Virus record (IMG/VR): IMGVR_UViG_3300031963_000539
Span: 1 to 33,905 of that record
Strand: one strand, 5' to 3'
DNA length: 33,905 nucleotides
Origin: a virus
Of the stretch, positions 28,626 to 33,905 are shown in pieces; the stretch's first letter is position 1, and each line of letters begins with the position of its first letter. The notes under the pieces are model-generated. The model saw only the letters and a program-made list of their open reading frames with translations. It did not search any database and was not told the origin of the DNA. Position numbers and translations under genes: made by a program.

Positions 28626-30419
28626 ATGGCTGAAACAGACGGCAAAATTTTAGTTGAAATTGTGCTTGATGATGGATCCGTTCAAAAGGGATTTGTTAAG
28701 ATTCGTGATGAAGCAAAAAAGACTGGCACTAGCATTGGTGATTCGTTATCAAGTGGCCTTTCTTCAGGCTTTACAAGCCTTGTGGCAAGAGCTGGTGCTG
28801 TTGGGACTGCCATAGGTGCGGCTCTATTTTCAAAGGCAAGCATTGAGGCTGCAGCTCAACAAGAGGCTGCTGTTCAAAGACTTAATCAAGCTCTGGCAAG
28901 TGCAGGACGATTTTCTCAAGAAGCATCAAAACAGTTCCAAGATTTTGCAAATGAAATACAACGCACGACAGTAATTGAGGATGATGCGGTTCTTTCGCTT
29001 GTGGCATTGTCTAGCAATTTTGCTAAAACAAATGAGGAAGCAAAGAAACTAACCGAGGCTGCAATTCAATTAAGTGCTGCAACTGGTAAGGATTTATCAT
29101 CATCCGTTGATCTTTTAGGAAAGACATTAAGTGGAAATCTTGGCCTAATTGGGCGTTCTGTTCCAGCATTGCAGGGATTAACTGCAGAACAATTAAAAGC
29201 TGGTGCTGCATTAGATACTATTATTGCTAGATTTGGTGGAGCCGCTCAGTCTCAAATAAATACTTTCTCTGGTGCTGTTGCTCAATTAAAAAACTCATTT
29301 GGAGATCTTCAAGAAGAGGTTGGATCTTTTATCACTCAAGATAAGACTTTCGTTGCATTAATTAAAGGGATCGCAGATGGCTTTGCTCAAGCCTCAAAAG
29401 GACTTTCAGACGTAAGAGCAAGTGCGGGTGATGCAAGATCAGTCTTTGGTGAGCTTTTAATTTTACTCGTTAAATTTGCCGAGGGAGTTAATAAGTTTTT
29501 GATTGCTCCACTTGAGCTTGTGTTTAATTTTTTAAAAACTGGTGCTTTGGCAGTTTTAACCACATGGAATGGACTTTTTGCCGCTATCTTTGCAGGACTT
29601 AACAAGCTTGCTTCATTTCTTCCAGATATAAGTGCCTTTACTGGTTTAAAAGAGGCCCTTACATCTGAGTCTGAAGATCTAACCGCAAAGGTTTCTGCTA
29701 ATTTTGATGCTCTTTCTAATGCTGCTGATAATGCTTTAAATGTTAACTTTGCTGGATCAACTGCTTTGTTCTTAGAGGATCTTCGAACAAAAATGGAAGA
29801 CGCCAAAGCAATCACTCAAGATTTCAAAAATAATTCTACAAATAACTTTAAACAAGCCGCTCAAGGAATTAAAATCAGCATTGATCAAATCAAGAGCGTT
29901 GTGGCGAGTGGTCTTTCCTCAACAGCTCAAGAAATAGGAAAGGCATTACAATCTGGTCAAAATCTATTTGATGCTTTCGGAAAAGGAATTGTTGGAATCG
30001 TTGGTGATATTTTAATAACTGTCGGTAACGCGTTGATCTTACAAGGTTTGGCAATCGAAAAGTTTATTGCTTCAATTAATTCTTTAATCCCTGGATCTGG
30101 TGCCTTGGCTGCTGCGGCTGGATTTGGGCTTGTGATATTTGGATCTGCTCTAAAGGCTTCTGTTGGAGCTGGTGGTGGCGCATCCGCTCCAGCTGGTGGG
30201 GCTGGTGCTGTTCCTGGTGTAACTACTCCCATTGCTGAAACTCCGGCAACAGAATTGACTCCAACCTCTGAAACACTTAGGGAAGCACAGACTCAAGTCG
30301 TGGTTAACGTACAGGGAGATATACTAGATTCGGACGAGACAGGAAGTCGCATAATTTCTCTTATCAATGAGGTCTATGATAAAAAGGGAGTACAAATTAG
30401 ACGGGGAGTGACTGCATAA
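28626..30419 (+). CDS. tape measure protein
   Basis: A 597-residue protein with long Ala/Gln-rich helices in the first 300 residues (A-A-A-Q-Q-E-A-A-V-Q-R-L, a pattern with S-G-N-L-G-L-I-G-R-S-V-P-A-L-Q-G-L as in many tape measures). Hydrophobic segments lie near 53-72, about 283-330, 445-480 and 490-515. The length suits a fairly short siphovirus tail. It fixes tail length and helps DNA pass through the inner membrane. No lytic domain is seen. It starts 4 bases after the chaperone stop with GAGGTG upstream. Confidence 0.88.
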   Translation: MAETDGKILVEIVLDDGSVQKGFVKIRDEAKKTGTSIGDSLSSGLSSGFTSLVARAGAVGTAIGAALFSKASIEAAAQQEAAVQRLNQALASAGRFSQEASKQFQDFANEIQRTTVIEDDAVLSLVALSSNFAKTNEEAKKLTEAAIQLSAATGKDLSSSVDLLGKTLSGNLGLIGRSVPALQGLTAEQLKAGAALDTIIARFGGAAQSQINTFSGAVAQLKNSFGDLQEEVGSFITQDKTFVALIKGIADGFAQASKGLSDVRASAGDARSVFGELLILLVKFAEGVNKFLIAPLELVFNFLKTGALAVLTTWNGLFAAIFAGLNKLASFLPDISAFTGLKEALTSESEDLTAKVSANFDALSNAADNALNVNFAGSTALFLEDLRTKMEDAKAITQDFKNNSTNNFKQAAQGIKISIDQIKSVVASGLSSTAQEIGKALQSGQNLFDAFGKGIVGIVGDILITVGNALILQGLAIEKFIASINSLIPGSGALAAAAGFGLVIFGSALKASVGAGGGASAPAGGAGAVPGVTTPIAETPATELTPTSETLREAQTQVVVNVQGDILDSDETGSRIISLINEVYDKKGVQIRRGVTA

Positions 30420-31192
30420 TGGCTTTAAAAACTCGGGCAAAATTCTTTTATGGATTTAAGATAAACACAGGATCAAACTTTATTGCATTTCAAGAGGCAT
30501 CTGGACCTGTTAAAACAGCCACATTAAAGGTAGCTACCTATTCAGCACAAGGCTTTGCAAATGAAATATCAAGGGCGTTAAATGAGGCAGGGATACAAAA
30601 TTACTCAGCTTCTTTTAGTAGAATAAATAGAAAATTAACGATCTCTTGTAGTGGCACCTTTTCATTACTTATAGCATCAGGACCATTTGCAGGATCTCAA
30701 ATCTATGCTGATATGGGCTTTGATCTAGTTGATTTAAGCGGTTCAAATTCATATACAGCTCAAAATACTTGTGGGAAAGAATATATTCCACAATTTTTCT
30801 TGCTTGATTACGTTTCAACTGACAACTCTCAGGAAGCTGTTGATGCATCTATCAATGAGACTGCATCTGGAGCTGTTGAAGTTATCAGGTACGGAATTAA
30901 AAAGTTTATGAAATGCACTATTGATTATATCACCAACGAAAAACTTCCAAATGATTCTTGGATAGAAAACTCTCAAACTGCTGTTGATGATGCTCAAAGT
31001 TTCTTGCAAGACATAACTCAAAAAAATAAGATTGAATTCATGCCAGATAGGGAAGATCCAAGCTCTTTCCAAGTGATGATTTTAGAATCAACACCATCAA
31101 ATAGAAATGGTTTAGGATATGAGCTTCAAGAAAAAGCTGGATTTGATGAGTATTACACAACAGGCCGATTGGTCTTTCGATTGATTGAATAG
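30419..31192 (+). CDS. distal tail protein candidate
   Basis: A 257-residue protein overlapping the tape measure stop (TAATG). Residues about 35-115 hold A-T-Y-S-A-Q-G-F-A-N-E-I-S-R-A-L-N, then S-A-S-F-S-R-I-N-R-K-L-T-I-S and D-M-G-F-D-L, a small structural domain common in phage surface proteins. The C-terminal half is mixed alpha-beta with M-K-C-T-I-D-Y-I-T and V-M-I-L-E-S-T. The place after the tape measure is that of Dit-type or minor tail proteins that start the tip. Confidence 0.6.
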   Translation: MALKTRAKFFYGFKINTGSNFIAFQEASGPVKTATLKVATYSAQGFANEISRALNEAGIQNYSASFSRINRKLTISCSGTFSLLIASGPFAGSQIYADMGFDLVDLSGSNSYTAQNTCGKEYIPQFFLLDYVSTDNSQEAVDASINETASGAVEVIRYGIKKFMKCTIDYITNEKLPNDSWIENSQTAVDDAQSFLQDITQKNKIEFMPDREDPSSFQVMILESTPSNRNGLGYELQEKAGFDEYYTTGRLVFRLIE

Positions 31193-31201
31193 GGGATTAC
31201 G

Positions 31202-33905
31202 ATGAGCGTATTTAATGGACAACCTGTAGATGCTGACACAACCAATGCAGCATTTATGTCTCGAACAAATGACACCGATACGGTTGGAAAGCTTGGATTA
31301 GACAATGCAGGATCTGCTTCGATAGATGATGCTCAAAAATATATCAATAAAATTGCTGATGCTGATGGCACATTATCAGAGACAGACACTACAAATAAGA
31401 CTTACTCATCAACAAATTATATTGCCAATGGTGATTCTAGAAAAGTAGCAATCGGAAAATTAGATACTCAAGTAAAAACAAACTCAAATGATATTGATGC
31501 AATTGAGATTGTAAATACAAGCCAACAAGTTGAAATCAATGACCATGAAAATAGACTTGATAATTTAGAAACTAATACGATGACAATTGGTGGAAATAAA
31601 ACATTTTCTGCTAATGTTACTGTTCAAGGTGATTTTGAGGTTCAAGGCACAACCACTTACATTAATACAACAAATCTGAATGTAAAAGATGCCAACGTTA
31701 TGTTAAATCAGTCAGGGACTGATATTACTGCAAATGGTGCAGGATTAACAGTTGATAGACCATCTGGAAATGGATCTTTAATTTATGATTCAGCTTTGGC
31801 CTCAAAGTGGAAGGCTGGTCAGTTATCATCAGAATCTGAAATAATAACAGCCTCTACGACTCAAACAATGACAGGAGTTAAATCATTTTCGTCAGGATTA
31901 AATTCTGACTCAATAAATGAATTCACTCTAAATAATGGCGTTAGTATTGATGGAGTTTTAATCAAAGATGGCCTTGTTGATGGCCGTGACGTATCTGTTG
32001 ATGGATCAAGCTTAACATCACACATTGCAAATACTTCAAATCCTCACGCAACTACTGCCGCTCAGGTTGGTGCTGATCCTTCAGGAACTGCGGCAAGTGC
32101 TGTTTCTGCTCACGAGTTGGCATCTGATCCTCATCCACAGTATTTGACAAGCACCGAAGGAGATAATGCTTATTTAAAACGTGGAGCTGGTGATTATAAT
32201 TCATTTACAAGTAAAGGCACTCCCGTAAATGCTGACGTAGTTTTGATAGAAGATTCTGCTGATTCATTTAATAAAAAGAAAATTACACTAACAGATTTGT
32301 TGGGAGGAACAGCATCTCCTTTGACAACAAAGGGTGATCTTTACACTTATTCTACGGTTAATGCTAGACTCCCCGTTGGAACTAATGGTCAAGTTTTGAG
32401 TGCTGATTCTTCTCAGACAACTGGACTTAAGTGGACAACTCCTACAAATGGAGGAGTTAATTTTATAACAAATTCAATTGCTGAAATTGATACTACTGGA
32501 TGGGCTACCTACGCCGATGCTGCGGGTGCCGCTCCTGTTGATGGAACTGGCGGCTCTCCTAGCGTAACATGGACGCAATCAACGTCTAGTCCTCTTGCTG
32601 GATCTGGTTCATTTTTATTTACTAAAGATGCGGCAAATAGACAGGGCCAAGGTGTGAGCTTCGATTTTACTCTTGATCCCGCTTATCGTGCTCGAGTAAT
32701 GAACATTAAATTTGATTATATTGTAGGATCTGGAACATTTGCGGCTGGAACTAGCTCAACTGATTCAGACTTAACGGTATGGCTTTATGATGTTACTAAC
32801 TCTACCTTAATTCAGCCATCTGCTTTCAGACTGTTGTCTAACAGCTCAACGATTGCAGATACGTTTCAATCTACTTTCCAGACTTCTGCAACTGGCGCAA
32901 GTTATCGTTTGATTGTTCATTGCTCTACCACTAGCGCATCAGCTTACACTGTTAAATTCGACAACGTGCAAGTGACTCCTACTGAGTATGCGTTTGGAAC
33001 GCCTGTTACGGATTGGGTTAGTTATACTCCGACTTTAACAACAAACCTAGGTGCAAATCCAGTAACTTTGAATACAGGCGCGGGTTATTTTGCGCCAAAT
33101 GGAAGATGGCGAAGAGTTGGAGACAGCATTGAGGTTTATGCTCATTTTAGAAATGGAACTGGTGGTGTGGCAACGGGAACGGCTGGAAATTTAGCAATAT
33201 CAATTCCATCCGGCGTTTCTATTGATACAAACAAAATAGCGTCTGACGGAAGTATAGGATCTTCAAATGGTTGGGCAATGTCTAACTTAGGAGGAAATTA
33301 TAGCGATGTTCAAAACATATACTTATCGTCAAATTTAATGCAAGTGCAGCAAGGCGGAACTGGTTCTTACTATACTTTATCTAGCATTACGGCTGGATTT
33401 GCAGTTCATTATCATGGTTTTTTTCCAGTGACTGGCTGGTCTTCTTCCGTCCAGACTAGCGATCAGACAAGCACTAGGGTTGTTTCATTCAAAGCTCAAA
33501 ATGCAACAGCAACTCTTTCAACATCAGCATCAAAAGTTACTTATTCAACTGTTGTCTTTGATGACTTAAATGCTTATTCATCTGGCACTTATACTGTAAA
33601 AGTCGCAGGAAAATATAAAGTCCATGCAAGTCTTTTAGTTGCAAGAACTGCAACTGTGGCAAGTAATGTTGTTCAAATTTGGGTTAGATATAATGGATCA
33701 AATGGTCAAGCCGTTTTATTAAGAGATCAAAGCACTGAGGCTCAATCAAGAACGATTGCAATCACTGACATTTTAGATTGTAAGGCTGGAGATACAATTG
33801 AAATTCAGGCTGCCGCAGAGGGAACTTCACCAACTGTTCCATCGGATGGAAATAGAAATTTCATTTTAATCGAGCGCATCTCCGGTCCGAACCAAATCGC
33901 GGCAA
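31202..33905 (+). CDS. large tail fibre protein, 3' end beyond window
   Basis: From ATG 31202 (AGGGGATT upstream) the frame stays open for 901 codons to the window edge. Residues about 85-130 form a coiled-coil stem, followed by V-T-V-Q-G-D-F-E-V-Q-G-T-T-T-Y and N-V-K-D-A-N-V as in many shaft domains. S-N-P-H-A-T-T-A-A-Q-V-G-A and S-D-P-H-P-Q-Y-L are histidine-containing fibre repeats. The last 130 residues are a C1q-like beta tip (S-G-T-Y-T-V-K-V-A-G-K-Y, A-G-D-T-I-E-I, I-E-R-I-S-G-P). It likely reads host receptors. Probably only a short tail is missing. Confidence 0.85.
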   Translation, partial: MSVFNGQPVDADTTNAAFMSRTNDTDTVGKLGLDNAGSASIDDAQKYINKIADADGTLSETDTTNKTYSSTNYIANGDSRKVAIGKLDTQVKTNSNDIDAIEIVNTSQQVEINDHENRLDNLETNTMTIGGNKTFSANVTVQGDFEVQGTTTYINTTNLNVKDANVMLNQSGTDITANGAGLTVDRPSGNGSLIYDSALASKWKAGQLSSESEIITASTTQTMTGVKSFSSGLNSDSINEFTLNNGVSIDGVLIKDGLVDGRDVSVDGSSLTSHIANTSNPHATTAAQVGADPSGTAASAVSAHELASDPHPQYLTSTEGDNAYLKRGAGDYNSFTSKGTPVNADVVLIEDSADSFNKKKITLTDLLGGTASPLTTKGDLYTYSTVNARLPVGTNGQVLSADSSQTTGLKWTTPTNGGVNFITNSIAEIDTTGWATYADAAGAAPVDGTGGSPSVTWTQSTSSPLAGSGSFLFTKDAANRQGQGVSFDFTLDPAYRARVMNIKFDYIVGSGTFAAGTSSTDSDLTVWLYDVTNSTLIQPSAFRLLSNSSTIADTFQSTFQTSATGASYRLIVHCSTTSASAYTVKFDNVQVTPTEYAFGTPVTDWVSYTPTLTTNLGANPVTLNTGAGYFAPNGRWRRVGDSIEVYAHFRNGTGGVATGTAGNLAISIPSGVSIDTNKIASDGSIGSSNGWAMSNLGGNYSDVQNIYLSSNLMQVQQGGTGSYYTLSSITAGFAVHYHGFFPVTGWSSSVQTSDQTSTRVVSFKAQNATATLSTSASKVTYSTVVFDDLNAYSSGTYTVKVAGKYKVHASLLVARTATVASNVVQIWVRYNGSNGQAVLLRDQSTEAQSRTIAITDILDCKAGDTIEIQAAAEGTSPTVPSDGNRNFILIERISGPNQIAA

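Noticed and set aside
29387-29815. 142-residue minus-strand open frame
   Set aside because: Antisense to the tape measure gene; composition is the complement of Ala/Glu-rich helices.
1-33905. Direct circular joining of the two window ends
   Set aside because: The right-end fibre frame would meet a stop after six codons and not join the frame open at base 1; possible but not supported as one continuous gene.
1-33905. CRISPR array or insertion sequence
   Set aside because: No regularly spaced repeats and no transposase or terminal inverted repeats were seen.

Overview
This window is a contiguous stretch of the genome of a tailed double-stranded DNA phage (or prophage), most likely a long-tailed siphovirus. 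It carries terminase small and large subunits, portal, scaffold, major capsid protein, neck proteins, tail tube, a tail assembly chaperone pair with a frameshift, a 597-residue tape measure, a tail hub and fibres, a lysis cassette and a recombination block. No sheath gene is seen. The DNA is AT-rich and genes are packed tightly, with frequent ATGA or TAATG overlaps, strong AGGAG-type ribosome binding sites and several GTG and TTG starts. A lipoprotein in the lysis cassette, which looks like an outer-membrane spanin, points to a host with an outer membrane. The host cannot be named from the sequence alone. Both window ends cut open reading frames, so the genome continues beyond them. If the molecule is circular or circularly permuted, the fibre gene at the right end and the partial gene at the left end lie in the same late region. 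// Layout: 1-634 fibre or minor virion genes; 644-2704 lysis genes (small membrane proteins, lipoprotein, endolysin); 2705-5978 tail hub and a small virion protein; 6027-7621 metallophosphoesterase, HExxH metallopeptidase and a hypothetical gene, two of whose intergenic gaps repeat the same sequence motif; 7608-8289 the only leftward-oriented block, with a cryptic membrane-protein frame, a foldable non-coding stretch and one small gene; 8290-8406 a divergent control region; 8407-13486 early rightward genes (RecE-type exonuclease, ERF annealing protein, HTH regulator, SSB-tailed protein, RusA-like resolvase, CsrA-like protein and many small genes); 13487-13562 a promoter with palindromes; 13563-20574 ParB-methyltransferase, packaging and head genes; 20596-25943 connector-like and fibre-like genes lying between capsid and neck; 25959-33905 neck, tail tube, chaperones, tape measure, distal tail and a large fibre. 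// How the genes work together: the early block offers end resection (RecE-like nuclease), strand annealing (ERF), ssDNA protection and junction resolution (RusA), but no polymerase, primase, helicase or integrase is visible. Replication therefore probably uses host enzymes plus recombination. The late block from 13563 rightward then builds and fills heads, builds tails and lyses the cell. The clearest points of interest are the A9 slippery site at 28314-28322, a perfect 27-bp tandem duplication directly after the methyltransferase DPPY motif, the regulatory repeats near 10971-11011 and 13491-13540, the leftward cryptic frame at 7608-7898, and the fibre cassette between capsid and neck.
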